This document shows positions 7,720 to 18,957 of a stretch of 64,000 nucleotides of DNA, piece after piece. The position numbers and the translations under genes were made by a program. The first letter of the stretch is position 1. Every line of letters begins with the position of its first letter. The stretch is from assembly GCA_016219005.1 (NCBI GenBank), contig JACRCN010000009.1, positions 52,641-116,640 on the forward strand, in the 5' to 3' direction. Below the pieces are notes generated by a model that saw nothing but the letters and a program-made list of their open reading frames with translations, made no database searches and was not told where the DNA came from. This stretch comes from Deltaproteobacteria bacterium (GTDB lineage: Bacteria; Desulfobacterota; Desulfobacteria; Desulfobacterales; SpSt-501).

Positions 7720-9549
7720 ATGCCACGAATGAGCTTGGGAAGAAAACTGGTTCTGGGCGGGCTTACGATGCTGATCCTGCCTCTGATGGGAATTGGCGCG
7801 TTCAGTGTGTTCTGGTCGTCCTCTTCCATGGAACACATGGCGGGCGGGCAGCTCGAAACCATGCGCAATGTGGTCATCGAACAGGTCAACCAGGCGCTCA
7901 AGGAGCAGACCGACCTGCTGTGCAACGTGGCAGCCCGCGACAGCACGGTCCAGGAAATTTTGAGGTCCATCAGCGAAAGCGGGATCTACGATCTCGCGGA
8001 TTTCAAGCTCAATCTGCAATCCACCATTTTTCACGATACCGGCACCTATGAGTTTTTTCTGATGACCGATGACAAGGGGGTCGTAGCCGGGGACACCCTG
8101 CAGGGGGCTTTTAAGGGCAAGGACCTGTCCGCTGAAGACTACATCAAGCGTGCCCTTCAAAAAGAAACGGTGATTGCCGGGGTGCGTGTTTCCGAGAAGA
8201 CCAAGGCCCCGTACCTGTTGATCGCCTCCCCTCTGACGTACAAGGACAAATTCATCGGCGTGGCCGCCATCGGCTGGCGCATGAGCCTGCTGGGCGAGCA
8301 ACTCGGCCGGGTCAAGATCGGAGAGAGCGGTCATATCTTCATTGCAGACCGGGAGGGAAGAATTCTCGTCCATCCTGAAAAAGACCGGGTTCTGAACCTG
8401 ACCCTCGAAAAGATGCAAGGTATGGAAGGCACCCGCAAGGCCATGCTGGCCCTCGAGACCGGCAGCAGCCAGATTTCCACGGATGCCGGGGAGCAGATCG
8501 TGAGCTTCGGCCCGGTCGACCAGGCCAAATGGAGCCTGGCCCTGATCCAGCCTCTGTCGGAAATCAGGACACCTGTGGCCCGGATGCGCAATATTCTGAT
8601 CGCGACGGTGCTGGGGGCTTCAGTACTGGTCGGGCTGCTGATTGCCTGGGCCGTGCGCCGCGAGATCAACCGGCCGATTCACCGCATTGTCGAGCAACTC
8701 GACGAGGGCGCCGAGGAGGTGTCGGCGGCAGCCTCGCAGCTCTCTTCGGCCAGCCAGTCCATGGCGGAGCATTCCTCGGCCCAAGCCGCATCCCTGGAAG
8801 AGACCACCGCCTCCCTAGAGGAAATGTCCTCCATGACCCAACAAAACGCGGACCATGCCCGGCAGGCGGATCGCCTCATGCAGGAGGCCAACCAAGTGGT
8901 GAAAAAGGCCAGCACGTCAATGGATCAACTCAACCAGTCCATGGCGGACATCTCGCGCTCCAGCGAAGAGACCTCGCGGATCATCAAGACCATCGATGAG
9001 ATCGCCTTCCAGACCAACCTGCTGGCGCTGAACGCGGCGGTGGAAGCCGCCCGGGCCGGTCAGGCCGGCGCCGGGTTTGCGGTGGTGGCCGACGAGGTTC
9101 GGGCCCTGGCGATCCGGGCGGCCGAGGCCGCACGGAACACCGCCGGCCTGATCGAGGGCACGGTTGCCACCATTCAGCAGGGCGCAGGGGTGGTGAAAAA
9201 CGCCGGAGCCGAGTTCACGGATGTGGCCGACCGCACGCACAAGGTCGGCGAACTGCTGCGCGAGATTGCCGCCGCCTCCGACGAACAGGCCCAGGGTATT
9301 GAGCAAATCAACCGCACCGTCGTAGAGATGGACAAAACCGTGCAGCAGAACGCCGCCGGCGTCGAGCAGTCCGCCGGCGCCTCGAAGGAAATGAACGTCC
9401 AGGCGAACAGGGTCAAGGAGATCGTGCAGGAACTCGTGGACATGGTGGGAATGACTCAAAACCTCCGGCGGATGGGCGCGGAACGAGCCCGGACCGGAGA
9501 GCCGAGGCCCGTGTCGAAGCCGGAAACGGCGGTCACTGAAAGCGACTGA
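7720..9549 (+). CDS. Methyl-accepting chemotaxis protein with Cache-type sensor domain
   Basis: The ATG at 7720 is preceded by AAAGGAAAAGG; an in-frame GTG at 7681 is less likely. The 609-residue product has a membrane segment at ~8-33 and a ~250-residue periplasmic region resembling a Cache sensor ('[14 protein letters not shown]', '[14 protein letters not shown]'). A second membrane segment lies at ~288-308. A long coiled-coil signalling domain follows, with the conserved tip '[20 protein letters not shown]'. It should sense a small extracellular ligand and control CheA. I do not see a clear HAMP domain between the second membrane segment and the coiled coil. No C-terminal NWETF-type tether is present. 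The 3' end overlaps the opposing gene by 17 bases. Confidence 0.92.
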   Translation: MPRMSLGRKLVLGGLTMLILPLMGIGAFSVFWSSSSMEHMAGGQLETMRNVVIEQVNQALKEQTDLLCNVAARDSTVQEILRSISESGIYDLADFKLNLQSTIFHDTGTYEFFLMTDDKGVVAGDTLQGAFKGKDLSAEDYIKRALQKETVIAGVRVSEKTKAPYLLIASPLTYKDKFIGVAAIGWRMSLLGEQLGRVKIGESGHIFIADREGRILVHPEKDRVLNLTLEKMQGMEGTRKAMLALETGSSQISTDAGEQIVSFGPVDQAKWSLALIQPLSEIRTPVARMRNILIATVLGASVLVGLLIAWAVRREINRPIHRIVEQLDEGAEEVSAAASQLSSASQSMAEHSSAQAASLEETTASLEEMSSMTQQNADHARQADRLMQEANQVVKKASTSMDQLNQSMADISRSSEETSRIIKTIDEIAFQTNLLALNAAVEAARAGQAGAGFAVVADEVRALAIRAAEAARNTAGLIEGTVATIQQGAGVVKNAGAEFTDVADRTHKVGELLREIAAASDEQAQGIEQINRTVVEMDKTVQQNAAGVEQSAGASKEMNVQANRVKEIVQELVDMVGMTQNLRRMGAERARTGEPRPVSKPETAVTESD

Positions 9550-10792
9550 CGCTGAACGGTTCGGGATCGATGTGCGGCGGCGCGCTGCAAACGATTTCCG
9601 CCACCAGTTTGCCGGTAGCCGGCGCCGTGGTGACCCCCAGCATGCCGTGGCCCGTGGCCAGCGTAAGGTTGCGAAAACGCGGAGCGCGGCCGATCACGGG
9701 CAGGTCATCGTAGGTCATGGGCCGCAGGCCGGTCCATTCCTCGACCACCGGATGCCCGACCGGATCCGTGAGGTACTCGCCGGCCGCCGCGGTCAGCGCG
9801 GCCAGGCGGCGGGGGTTGAGGGCGGTGCTGAAACCGGAAAACTCCATGGTCCCGCCCAGGCGATAGCCGCTCGGCCAGGGGGTCGCCACCACGCGCCTTT
9901 CGTAGAGATAGCAGGGGATCTGCGGGCACACGGCCGGCCGTTCCATCGTGATGCTGTAGCCCTTGCCCGGCTGCATGGGCAACTTCAGGCCGAGCCGCGC
10001 GAATAGCGGTACCGACCAGGCCCCCGCCGCCAGCACGAAGTCCCGGGCGGCATATTCTCCCCGGTTCGTCACGGCCGCCTCGACGCAACCGGCGGCGCAC
10101 CTGAAACGCTCCAGCCGGCAGTCCTCCTCGATGACCACCCCGGACCGCACCAGGGCCTGCTTCCAGGACGCAAGCAGCTTGTCCGGCCGCAGGTGGCTGT
10201 CTCCCCGGTGATACCAGGCGCCATAGACATCCTCCCGCAGGGCGGGCTCGACGTCGAGAAGCGCCTTGCCGGCCAGAGCTTCCGCGGCCAAGCCGTGGGG
10301 CCTGAGCAGATCGTTCACCGCTGCGTAACCCTGCATTGCCGCCTCGGACCGGTAGACGAGCAGCACCCCCCGTTTTTCATATTCGGCCTCAAGACCCCCC
10401 GGCCCCAACAACGCTTCGTAGAGATGCCCCGAACTTTTCAGTATCGCCGCGCGCGCCCGGATGGCGTGCCGGACGTGGTCCACCCGGCACATCCCGGCAA
10501 ACCGGAGCAGCCAGGATATCCGACCCATATCCAATGTGGGCTTGATGAAAAGCGGCGACGTGCGCCGCAGCAGGCCGAGGATCCCTTGACGCACGGCACC
10601 CGGGGCGCACAGCGGCACGAGGTCGCTCGTGAACACCAGCCCGCAATTGCCGTGGGAGGCGCCGGCGCCGACCGTCCCCTGATCGATCACGCGGACCGCA
10701 CGCCTCGCCTGTCTTAAATAGTGGGCGCAGGCGAGTCCGATCACCCCACCGCCGATGACCAGGACATCGTCACTTTTTCGATCGTTGTGCAT
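9533..10792 (-). CDS. DadA-like FAD-dependent amino acid dehydrogenase/oxidase
   Basis: This 419-residue protein has an N-terminal dinucleotide-binding fold, '[17 protein letters not shown]' at residues ~10-26, then '[11 protein letters not shown]' near residue 43. The C-terminal block is '[20 protein letters not shown]' near residue 355, then '[20 protein letters not shown]'. These are the marks of the DAO/DadA family, which deaminates D-amino acids or related amines to 2-oxoacids with electrons passed to the respiratory chain. Length is close to E. coli DadA (432). It lies divergently from the carbonic anhydrase gene and stands alone, without the alanine racemase usually found beside dadA. 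The exact substrate is therefore open. Confidence 0.85.
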   Translation of the reverse strand: MHNDRKSDDVLVIGGGVIGLACAHYLRQARRAVRVIDQGTVGAGASHGNCGLVFTSDLVPLCAPGAVRQGILGLLRRTSPLFIKPTLDMGRISWLLRFAGMCRVDHVRHAIRARAAILKSSGHLYEALLGPGGLEAEYEKRGVLLVYRSEAAMQGYAAVNDLLRPHGLAAEALAGKALLDVEPALREDVYGAWYHRGDSHLRPDKLLASWKQALVRSGVVIEEDCRLERFRCAAGCVEAAVTNRGEYAARDFVLAAGAWSVPLFARLGLKLPMQPGKGYSITMERPAVCPQIPCYLYERRVVATPWPSGYRLGGTMEFSGFSTALNPRRLAALTAAAGEYLTDPVGHPVVEEWTGLRPMTYDDLPVIGRAPRFRNLTLATGHGMLGVTTAPATGKLVAEIVCSAPPHIDPEPFSVSRFQ

Positions 10793-10907
10793 GAGATCGT
10801 CTGATGATTCTCCGTGGATTTGACAGCTTCCTTTCTTTTTGCCATACGTTGCCGACTAAAGTCACGGGATTTGATCGAAACGGGGACATCCACCCGGGGA
10901 GCACACC

Positions 10908-11441
10908 ATGATTCTGACGTACGAGGGCAAAACGCCGACGATCGCAGCGAACGTCTTCATCGCACCCACCGCCGTCGTCATCGGCGCGGTGGACATCCAG
11001 GAAGGTGCAAGCATCTGGTACGGGGCCGTCCTGCGCGGCGACATGGACGCCATCACGGTCGGCCGCAACACCAACATCCAGGACAACTGCACGGTTCACA
11101 CCGATCACGGCCACCCCACCGTAATCGGCGCCGGAGTCACCATCGGCCACAACGCCGTCATCCACGGCTGCGTGATCGAGGACGATTGCCTGATCTCGAA
11201 TGCTGCTGCGATTCTGAGCCGGGCGGTGATCCGCAGGGGCGCAGTGGTGGCAGCCGGTGCGGTGGTGAAAGAAGGCCAGGAAATCGGCCCCGGCCAGCTG
11301 GCGGCGGGAATGCCGGCCGCCGTCAAACGGCTGCTGACGGTGGCCGACAAGGGCCTGATTTCAAGGGCGGCCGCCGTCTACCGGGATCTCGCCGCGCGGC
11401 ACGCCGCGCTGACCGGGCCGCCCGACCGCACGGGACGGTGA
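10908..11441 (+). CDS. Gamma-class carbonic anhydrase-like protein (YrdA/PaaY type)
   Basis: This 177-residue left-handed beta-helix protein is built of hexapeptide repeats (for example 'VIGAGVTIGHNAVIHGCVIE'). The probable zinc ligands His64, His81 and His86 are in the expected arrangement, with five residues between the last two. Family members hydrate CO2 or act as thioesterase-like or structural proteins; many lack measurable carbonic anhydrase activity. The position usually occupied by 'GMGA' reads 'SNAA', a small deviation in the loop after the third ligand. Three bases separate it from the next gene, so the two are probably co-transcribed. Confidence 0.9.
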   Translation: MILTYEGKTPTIAANVFIAPTAVVIGAVDIQEGASIWYGAVLRGDMDAITVGRNTNIQDNCTVHTDHGHPTVIGAGVTIGHNAVIHGCVIEDDCLISNAAAILSRAVIRRGAVVAAGAVVKEGQEIGPGQLAAGMPAAVKRLLTVADKGLISRAAAVYRDLAARHAALTGPPDRTGR

Positions 11442-11444
11442 GAT

Positions 11445-12008
11445 ATGTTTGATACGAACACGCTCCTGACCGGGATGGTGATTTTCCTGGCCCGCATCTG
11501 CGACGTGTCGCTCGGCACGGTCCGGACCATCGTCACCGTCCAGGGCCGCAGCGTCATCGCTTTCGTCCTGGCCATCTTCGAGATCCTGATCTGGATTGCG
11601 GTCGTGAGCACGGTGGTGCAGAAGGTCGGCGGCCAGCCGGTCTTGGCCGTGTTCTACGCCCTGGGATTCGCCACCGGCAACATTGTGGGGATCGCCGTCG
11701 AGCGCAAAATCGCCCTGGGATTCATGGTCCTGCGGGTTTTCACGCGCACGGCCGGAAAAGCCTTGACGGAACGGCTGCGGATCATGGGGCAACCGGTGAC
11801 GGTGTTCCGCGGGGAAGGCATGCGCGGACCGGTGGACGAGCTTTACATCGCCTGCCGGCGGCGGAATATGGGAAAACTGCTGGAGATCGTCAACTCCGAA
11901 GATCCCGAATCCTTCTACATCACGGAAATGGCGCGCGATGTCTGCCGGTCCATGCCGCCGCTTTCAATGGAATGCGGCGGGTGGCGCTCGGTGTTCAAGC
12001 GCAAATGA
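11445..12008 (+). CDS. UPF0316-family membrane protein (DUF5698 plus DUF2179)
   Basis: This 187-residue protein has three membrane segments in the first ~90 residues, with the conserved 'FLARICDVSLGTVRTI' at residues ~14-29. A cytoplasmic DUF2179 domain follows ('VTVFRGEGMRGPVDELYIACRR' region, ~118-140). This pairing defines the UPF0316/YebE-like family, which has no established function; the soluble domain belongs to a fold often thought to bind small ligands. It follows the gamma carbonic anhydrase by three bases. A functional link between the two is possible but not shown. Confidence 0.88.
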   Translation: MFDTNTLLTGMVIFLARICDVSLGTVRTIVTVQGRSVIAFVLAIFEILIWIAVVSTVVQKVGGQPVLAVFYALGFATGNIVGIAVERKIALGFMVLRVFTRTAGKALTERLRIMGQPVTVFRGEGMRGPVDELYIACRRRNMGKLLEIVNSEDPESFYITEMARDVCRSMPPLSMECGGWRSVFKRK

Positions 12009-12035
12009 TCCGCCCGGTGCCGGACGCCGGAGGAA

Positions 12036-13619
<1,584 letters not shown>

Positions 13620-13790
13620 GAAGCTGTTGTATCCGACAGGGCGGGAAAATTCAAGCCGTTCATGCGGCCGGGGCGGGGAGGAACCGGGGGCGGGAATGGG
13701 CCGTCGGCACCGGCGCGCTCAGAACCTGCGCGCCGGCAATCCGCACAGACCCGCCGGGCTTTTTCCAAGAAATGAAGGCCGCGAAGGCGA

Positions 13791-14579
13791 TCACTCGTTG
13801 ATCAGCTTTTCACGGTTCTGAATGTACCCATTGCGGATCGCCACGTAGGGATCCAGGGAGGCGCTCTTGATGGCTTCGTAATCGCCGATCCGGAAGGTGG
13901 TGTCGTTGACGGCTTCACCGGCGCGGATCGCAACCGATGGAGGGATTCCCGGCACTAGCCAGAACAAGGGGTCTAGCAAAGTGTCCCCCACTTTGCCGAC
14001 CGAATCCCGTCCCGTGGACGGCCCGAAAACCGGCAGCATCAAATAAAAGCTTGATTCCCACCCCCACACGGCGAAGGTCTGCCCCGTATCCTCCGGTCTT
14101 GTGTCGAGCCCGGGATAGATCGAGGCCACATCGGCAAAACCCAGAAAACCGACTGTCGTATTCAGGAAGAAATGACAGAACTCGTTGCGCGCCATCAACC
14201 ACTTCGCCTGGAGCAAGCTGTTCATGAAACGCACGGGGAAGCGGATGTTGTGAAACATGTTTTTTATGCCCGAACGAATCTCGATGGGGACGATGAACTT
14301 GACACCTTGAGCGGCGGGTTTCAGAGCGTAGAAGTACACCTTGTCGTTGAACCAGTAGATGCCCCGGTTGACCGGCTCGATGGGGTCGGCGACGGTCACC
14401 TGCTTGCGGTCATCGTCGTAGTCATCCTCGTAATCGTCCTGATCGGATGACGGCGCCGCCGGAGTCTGACCGCTGGCGGCCGGTTTGGCCTCGGCAGCCC
14501 ATAGAGGCCGCGGGAGGCAGACGAACAGGAAGACGACAGCGATCACGACGGCGGCAGGCATCCTCTGCATCAAACCCAA
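13791..14579 (-). CDS. mlaA: MlaA (VacJ)-family phospholipid transport protein without a lipobox
   Basis: This 262-residue protein has a signal peptide ending near 'PLWA' (residue ~28), then an acidic linker rich in Asp and Tyr (~45-58). The MlaA core follows: 'DPIEPVNRGIYWFNDKVYFY' near residue 65, 'NSLLQAKW' near residue 120, and a C-terminal part with 'FGPSTGRDSVGKVGD'. MlaA sits in the outer membrane and returns surface phospholipids to the Mla pathway. In enterobacteria it is a lipoprotein. Here the signal ends in a type I cleavage site and no lipobox cysteine is visible, so it is probably not lipidated. It follows the secreted repeat protein gene by 18 bases and is likely co-transcribed with it. 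Confidence 0.9.
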   Translation of the reverse strand: MGLMQRMPAAVVIAVVFLFVCLPRPLWAAEAKPAASGQTPAAPSSDQDDYEDDYDDDRKQVTVADPIEPVNRGIYWFNDKVYFYALKPAAQGVKFIVPIEIRSGIKNMFHNIRFPVRFMNSLLQAKWLMARNEFCHFFLNTTVGFLGFADVASIYPGLDTRPEDTGQTFAVWGWESSFYLMLPVFGPSTGRDSVGKVGDTLLDPLFWLVPGIPPSVAIRAGEAVNDTTFRIGDYEAIKSASLDPYVAIRNGYIQNREKLINE

Positions 14580-14597
14580 TCTCCTTATCCTTTACTT

Positions 14598-15188
14598 TTA
14601 CTTGCGTTTCTCCACTTTGATGGCGATCGCCTCGATCATCCGGATGACGACCGCGTCCCCCTTCTTGATGCCGTCAAGGTGCTTGAGGCCGTTGTCCACC
14701 CGAAGAACCCGGGTCCTGCCCCCGGCCACCTTAAGCGTCAATTTGCGTGTCTTGGCGTCGACCGCTTCGACGACGGCCGCCATCTGCACGGTCTCGGCAA
14801 GCAGAACCGCGGGTCCGCGCCCCTTGGGTACCACCGACACCAGCCGCGACTCGGCAGGGCTGGGCGGTGCATCGGCCTTGCGCATGAAGACTGCCAGGGG
14901 TTCGGTGTAAGCCGCCTTGACCGGATCGCCTTTCTTCAGAAACTCTAGGTTTTTGACTTCCCGGTCCACCTTGAGTTCGAGCACCCCTTCCCTGGGGATC
15001 TTCAGTCGCAACGTGCGCTTGGTGTAATCGACCGCCTCCACGACGGCCGTGGTCTCGACGACATCCGCCACCACGACGGACGACTTGCCGAGTTCCTGGT
15101 TTCCGAGACCCGGTGCCATCCCGCCGGCCAGGGCCGCCGCCGCATGGACGAAAAAAATGATCGCGGCGCATGCCATCCATCGTTTCAT
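14598..15188 (-). CDS. Secreted protein with two tandem ~65-residue repeats
   Basis: The start at 15188 is chosen because GGGGAG lies upstream and the reading then opens with a signal peptide (about residues 1-21, ending 'AALA'). The mature 175-residue protein consists of two related units. Each begins with 'VVEAVD', passes through a 'R.L.LK' strand, a 'LKVDREVKNLE' or 'LRVDNGLKHLD' strand, a 'KKGD' turn, and ends in an 'A..V' strand. They look like small beta-barrels, possibly OB-like, in the periplasm. I know of no named family with certainty. It lies directly upstream of mlaA on the same strand, suggesting a role in the envelope. Confidence 0.75.
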   Translation of the reverse strand: MKRWMACAAIIFFVHAAAALAGGMAPGLGNQELGKSSVVVADVVETTAVVEAVDYTKRTLRLKIPREGVLELKVDREVKNLEFLKKGDPVKAAYTEPLAVFMRKADAPPSPAESRLVSVVPKGRGPAVLLAETVQMAAVVEAVDAKTRKLTLKVAGGRTRVLRVDNGLKHLDGIKKGDAVVIRMIEAIAIKVEKRK

Positions 15189-15689
15189 GCCATATCTCCC
15201 CGGGCTCATCCGGAGTAGGAACCCGAGCCTATCCGAACGAATGCGCAAAAATTTGCTCATTTTTATATGATATGACGTTCAGCTAAAAAATGCCAGATGA
15301 TTATTGAGTCAAACTCCATGGCCCTCTGTCGCAAATGCAAGGACACGGTTGCCGATCAGGCCGCCACCATCCTGATTCGAAATATGCGGACCGACGGGCT
15401 TGTTTTGAAGCGTCTTCGGAGATTGTCGCGACCAACCCCGAACCTTGAGCGACCAAAAACCTCTTCAGCCAATACCAATTCTGCAATTTCCTAAATCGGC
15501 ACCTTTGATCTGTTAATCTCAAATCCATTCCGACTGCACCAGAATTCGTTCCGAGGCACGGAATCTACACCTCAGTAAACCTGCCGTGACACTTTTGATA
15601 TAACAGTGGTTAGCTAACACAAATAAAAGGGTGCCATGCGGAGGCAGGCGGCCTGCGGTTGACGGTAGCAATGGGCGGAGGTCGAATTG
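15189..15689. other. Gene-free stretch at the edge of the AT-rich catabolic cluster
   Basis: No coding frame with a credible start, Shine-Dalgarno or recognisable product is present. Base composition moves from GC-rich to AT-rich between about 15,250 and 15,650, which marks the left border of the cluster that follows. I see no integrase, insertion sequence or tRNA at this border. Confidence 0.6.
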
Positions 15690-15696
15690 TATATCG

Positions 15697-15745
15697 TAAA
15701 CTTATTTTAGTATACTGAATTCTTACCATTGTCAATAAAAGTTTA
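15697..15745 (+). promoter_or_regulatory. Possible operator region upstream of the TRAP cluster
   Basis: Two symmetrical elements lie 30-80 bases before the promoter: the eight-base palindrome AGTATACT (15709-15716), and an outer inverted repeat TAAACTT (15697-15703) / AAGTTTA (15739-15745). FCD-type GntR regulators often bind short palindromes with a GTATAC-like core, and such a regulator is encoded at 23186. The link is inference. Confidence 0.35.
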
Positions 15746-15775
15746 AGCTTTTGAATTAACGTAAAAAAATAATTC

Positions 15776-15806
15776 TTGACAGCATTATTCAACTTGTGAT
15801 TATAAA
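15776..15806 (+). promoter_or_regulatory. Sigma-70-type promoter of the TRAP/DapA/LarA cluster
   Basis: A perfect TTGACA (15776-15781) is followed by a TATA-rich -10 region: ATTATA with 17-base spacing, or TTATAA with 18. This leaves a leader of about 50 bases before the substrate-binding protein gene. Confidence 0.6.
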
Positions 15807-15861
15807 ACTAATCGAAAATATGATTAAATATACAATCAAATTATTGAGAGGAGGGTTTCCG

Positions 15862-16914
15862 ATGCTGAAACTGAAAAGAAGCCAAGTTGTACTGGTCATT
15901 TTTGCATTTGCAATGGGATTGGCGGCTAACTGTATTGCAGCAGATCAGAAGGTTATAAAATTTGCGCATGGCGAAAACGATATTGACATAATTCAAAGTC
16001 CTTATCTCGCTTACACAAATGTTTTTAAAAGCATAGTGGAGAGTCAGACAGAGGGACGCTACAAGGTAGAGGTATATCCCAATAAACAATTGGGGGATTA
16101 TCGATCTCAGGCAGAACAAGTTGGAAAAGGAGTTATAGAAATAAGCGGAGGGCAAAATGCTGGCCAAATGGCAAGTTGGGCGCCAGCATGGACTGTTACT
16201 GAAATACCCTACACGGTTAGAAATACTGAAATTGGTCGCATGATATATAATGGCCAATTTGGAAAAGATTTGTCTGAGGAAATTGCAGCTAAAGCTAACT
16301 TTAGAATTTTATCATATTTACCATCTGCTTTTAGATCGTTTATGAATAACAAAAGACCCATTCGTACCCCGGCTGATATGAAAGGCCTTAAAATTCGAAC
16401 AATGGAAATTGCCATACATATGGAGATGGTGAAAGCATTAGGTGCATCCGCAACGCCAATTGCCTGGTCCGAACTGTATAGTGCACTTCAGACTGGAGTT
16501 GTAGATGGGCAAGAAAATGCGCCATACACAGTACTTTTGGCTAAATTACAGGAGGTTCAAAAATATTATACTTTAGATAACCATCTCTTGAATTTAGCTC
16601 TCATTATAATAAATGATAAATTTTATAAAAGCTTGACACCACAAGATCAGAGAGTTTTTGATTATGCGGCCCGCCAAGCCGAACTTGCGTTCTTGGGTAT
16701 AGTAACTGCAAAAGAGGCTCAAGATTTAGAAGTGATTGCCAAAGCTGGAGTTCAAATATATGCCCCTACGCCAGCCGAATATGCTGAATTTCAAAAAGCA
16801 ACTAAAGAGCCAGTTCTAAAAGTAGTTAAACAAAAAGTTGATGAAAAATGGATAAATAAATTTTTTGATGCGGTCAAGGAAGCCGAGAAGAAGTCGGGCT
16901 TAAGTAGCAATTAA
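15862..16914 (+). CDS. TRAP transporter substrate-binding protein (DctP family)
   Basis: The ATG at 15862 has GAGAGGAGGG before it and starts a normal signal peptide (residues ~1-26, ending 'CIAA'). An in-frame ATT-rich extension to 15796 is unlikely. The 350-residue product has the DctP fold marks: 'IKFAHGEN' near residue 31, 'KIRTMEIAIHMEMVKALGASATPIAW' region near 180 with the arginine that usually holds the substrate carboxylate, and 'GVVDGQENAPYT' near 217. It should bind a carboxylate in the periplasm and deliver it to the DctQ/DctM pair downstream. The gene is AT-rich compared with its chromosomal surroundings. Confidence 0.93.
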   Translation: MLKLKRSQVVLVIFAFAMGLAANCIAADQKVIKFAHGENDIDIIQSPYLAYTNVFKSIVESQTEGRYKVEVYPNKQLGDYRSQAEQVGKGVIEISGGQNAGQMASWAPAWTVTEIPYTVRNTEIGRMIYNGQFGKDLSEEIAAKANFRILSYLPSAFRSFMNNKRPIRTPADMKGLKIRTMEIAIHMEMVKALGASATPIAWSELYSALQTGVVDGQENAPYTVLLAKLQEVQKYYTLDNHLLNLALIIINDKFYKSLTPQDQRVFDYAARQAELAFLGIVTAKEAQDLEVIAKAGVQIYAPTPAEYAEFQKATKEPVLKVVKQKVDEKWINKFFDAVKEAEKKSGLSSN

Positions 16915-16930
16915 CAGCGAATTGCCAGTT

Positions 16931-16955
16931 GGAGCCGGTTGAACATACCGGCTCC
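16931..16955 (+). terminator. Intercistronic hairpin between dctP and dctQ
   Basis: A perfect eight-pair stem (GGAGCCGG 16931-16938, CCGGCTCC 16948-16955) with a nine-base loop lacks a good T-run. Such hairpins usually protect the abundant binding-protein transcript or cause partial termination. Confidence 0.55.
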
Positions 16956-16987
16956 ATTTATAAAAAATTAATAGTGAGAAAAAGTAT

Positions 16988-17509
16988 ATGGAGACTATTA
17001 TAAAGTTTTGCATAAAAGCAAAATTGGTTACTGCTGCTACAGCGTCCTTTTTGTTAGGTTGTGTAGCGCTAATCCTATTGTTACAAGTTCTATGCAGAAC
17101 TTTTATTAGCTTTTCATTTTCTTGGGCGGAAGAGCTTGCAAGATATGCTAACATTTGGGCTTCATTACTTATGGCGAGTGTTTTAGTACATGACAGGGAA
17201 ATGATTGCTGTAGATTTTTTAGACAAGTTTTGGCCTGAAAAGACAAAAAAATATCGTGACCTAATTATTAGGTTATTATTTGCGATATTGTTTATATTTA
17301 TGGCGATTGAAGGCTTTTTTCAGGCTTTTGATGCCTCAAATCAAACAACGATTGCATTGGAAATTAGTTGGTTTTGGCCTTATTTGGCTATTCCGGTTGG
17401 GGCAATGCTTATGCTTCTACAAATGGTGTTTACAGCTATAATGGATTGGGACGCATCCAAAAAAGAAAACTACAGTCGCAAGAAGGCGGTATTGCCGAAT
17501 GAAAGATGA
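16988..17509 (+). CDS. TRAP transporter small membrane subunit (DctQ family)
   Basis: This 173-residue protein has four membrane segments (about residues 14-36, 50-66, 92-112, 128-150) and the DctQ motif 'FSWAEELARYANIWASLL' near residue 45. The small subunit supports the large DctM subunit and helps dock the substrate-binding protein. Its place between DctP and DctM genes confirms the role. The basic C-terminal tail is cytoplasmic. It is AT-rich like its neighbours. Confidence 0.93.
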   Translation: METIIKFCIKAKLVTAATASFLLGCVALILLLQVLCRTFISFSFSWAEELARYANIWASLLMASVLVHDREMIAVDFLDKFWPEKTKKYRDLIIRLLFAILFIFMAIEGFFQAFDASNQTTIALEISWFWPYLAIPVGAMLMLLQMVFTAIMDWDASKKENYSRKKAVLPNER

Positions 17510-17597
17510 GCTTCGGCAATCTATTGTGCTTTCCTATTAGCTTAACCAAAAACTATATTAAGAAAATGAATTTTAAACCATAATCAGGAAAATCTCC

Positions 17598-18902
17598 ATG
17601 ACTGACACTCTTCTGGTTGTGATCATTATTTTGATGGTTCTGCTTTTAGCAGGAGGGCCAGTAATATTTGCAATTGGCACAGCTGGTTTTGCATACTTTG
17701 TCATTAAGCCTGGAATGTGGGCGTCCGTAGGAGTTTATCCTCATAAATTTTTCACAGGAATGGATGATTTTGTGTGGTTGTGCATTCCCCTTTTTATTAT
17801 GGCCGGGGAAATAATGGCGACTACTGGCATGACAGAAAAATTAGTTACTTTTGCGCAACTTCTTGTTGGGCGGTTTAGAGGCGGGTTAGCATATGTCAAT
17901 GTTTTAGATAGTATGCTTTTTGGCGGTGTTTCCGGATCTGCCTTGGCAGATATTTCAGCGCTTGGGCCTATCGTGATCGATATGATGAAGCGTGATGGAT
18001 ATAAACCAGAATTTGCAACTGCTTTGACCGTAACAACAGCTCTGCAAGGCCCTATCATACCGCCAAGTATACCTATGATAATATTTGCAAGCCTAACGAA
18101 TGTTTCAGTTGGAGCTTTATTTATGGGGGGAGTTATCCCAGGCATAATGATAGGCTTAGCACAAGCTATAATTATATTTTTTATGGTTAAAAAATATCAC
18201 TTCCCATCAAATCCCATAAAACAGATTACGTTTAAATTAGTTGTTAGAATTACATCGGAAGCAGGTTACGCATTGATGATGCCGGTAATCATTCTAGGCG
18301 GAATAATTTCCGGCTTTTTTACAGCCACTGAGGCAGCGGCCATCGCGGTTGGATATGCTGCTTGCGTTGGGATTTTCATTAGCAAGAATCTAAATTTAAA
18401 GCAAATTTTTAATATTTTAGAAAAAGCAGCAAGAACCAGTGCGGCCATTTATCTAATTATAGGATTTGTCACAATTATAAGCTGGGTGTTTGCAAGAGAA
18501 AGGTTGCCAGATTTACTGACAAGACTTGTAAATGAATCTCAGTTGGAACCTTGGCAACTCCTGCTTTTAGTAAATATATTTTTCTTGTTTAATGGGATGT
18601 GGATTTCCGATGCTGTTCAATTGCTGCTCTTTGCACCGCTTTTTACACCTATCTTTGCTAAGATGGGTGTCCATCCAGTACACTTTGGAATAATAATGGT
18701 TGTTAATATAATGATTGGGCTCGTTACTCCTCCTTATGGAATGGGTCTTTATTTAGGATCAATCGTTGGTAAAGTTCCTCTTACAAGCATAATAAAAACT
18801 GGTATGCCATTCATAATTTCTAGCATCGTTGTTCTTCTTATTATTACCTATATTCCTTTCCTTTGCCTATGGGTGCCTTCCTTATTTGGGCTTATAAAAT
18901 AA
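17598..18902 (+). CDS. TRAP transporter large permease subunit (DctM family)
   Basis: This 434-residue protein is almost wholly hydrophobic, with about twelve membrane segments. It has the DctM blocks 'SGSALADISALGPIVIDMM' (near residue 115), 'GPIIPPSIPMIIFA' (near 152) and 'GLVTPPYGMGLY' (near 375). It forms the sodium-driven channel of a TRAP transporter. The closest characterised groups move C4-dicarboxylates, sialic acid or 2-oxoacids. Given the two DapA-superfamily lyases and the LarA-like protein that follow, a hydroxy- or oxo-carboxylate is a reasonable guess. Confidence 0.94.
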   Translation: MTDTLLVVIIILMVLLLAGGPVIFAIGTAGFAYFVIKPGMWASVGVYPHKFFTGMDDFVWLCIPLFIMAGEIMATTGMTEKLVTFAQLLVGRFRGGLAYVNVLDSMLFGGVSGSALADISALGPIVIDMMKRDGYKPEFATALTVTTALQGPIIPPSIPMIIFASLTNVSVGALFMGGVIPGIMIGLAQAIIIFFMVKKYHFPSNPIKQITFKLVVRITSEAGYALMMPVIILGGIISGFFTATEAAAIAVGYAACVGIFISKNLNLKQIFNILEKAARTSAAIYLIIGFVTIISWVFARERLPDLLTRLVNESQLEPWQLLLLVNIFFLFNGMWISDAVQLLLFAPLFTPIFAKMGVHPVHFGIIMVVNIMIGLVTPPYGMGLYLGSIVGKVPLTSIIKTGMPFIISSIVVLLIITYIPFLCLWVPSLFGLIK

Positions 18903-18957
18903 GGTAGGGTTGCTCTCGAATCGGGCGGCCCAGCTAAATCTTTAAGGGAGGATTGTC

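Noticed and set aside
15297..15528. Short frames in the gene-free stretch before the TRAP cluster
   Set aside because: No Shine-Dalgarno, no recognisable product, and both strands give equally long frames.
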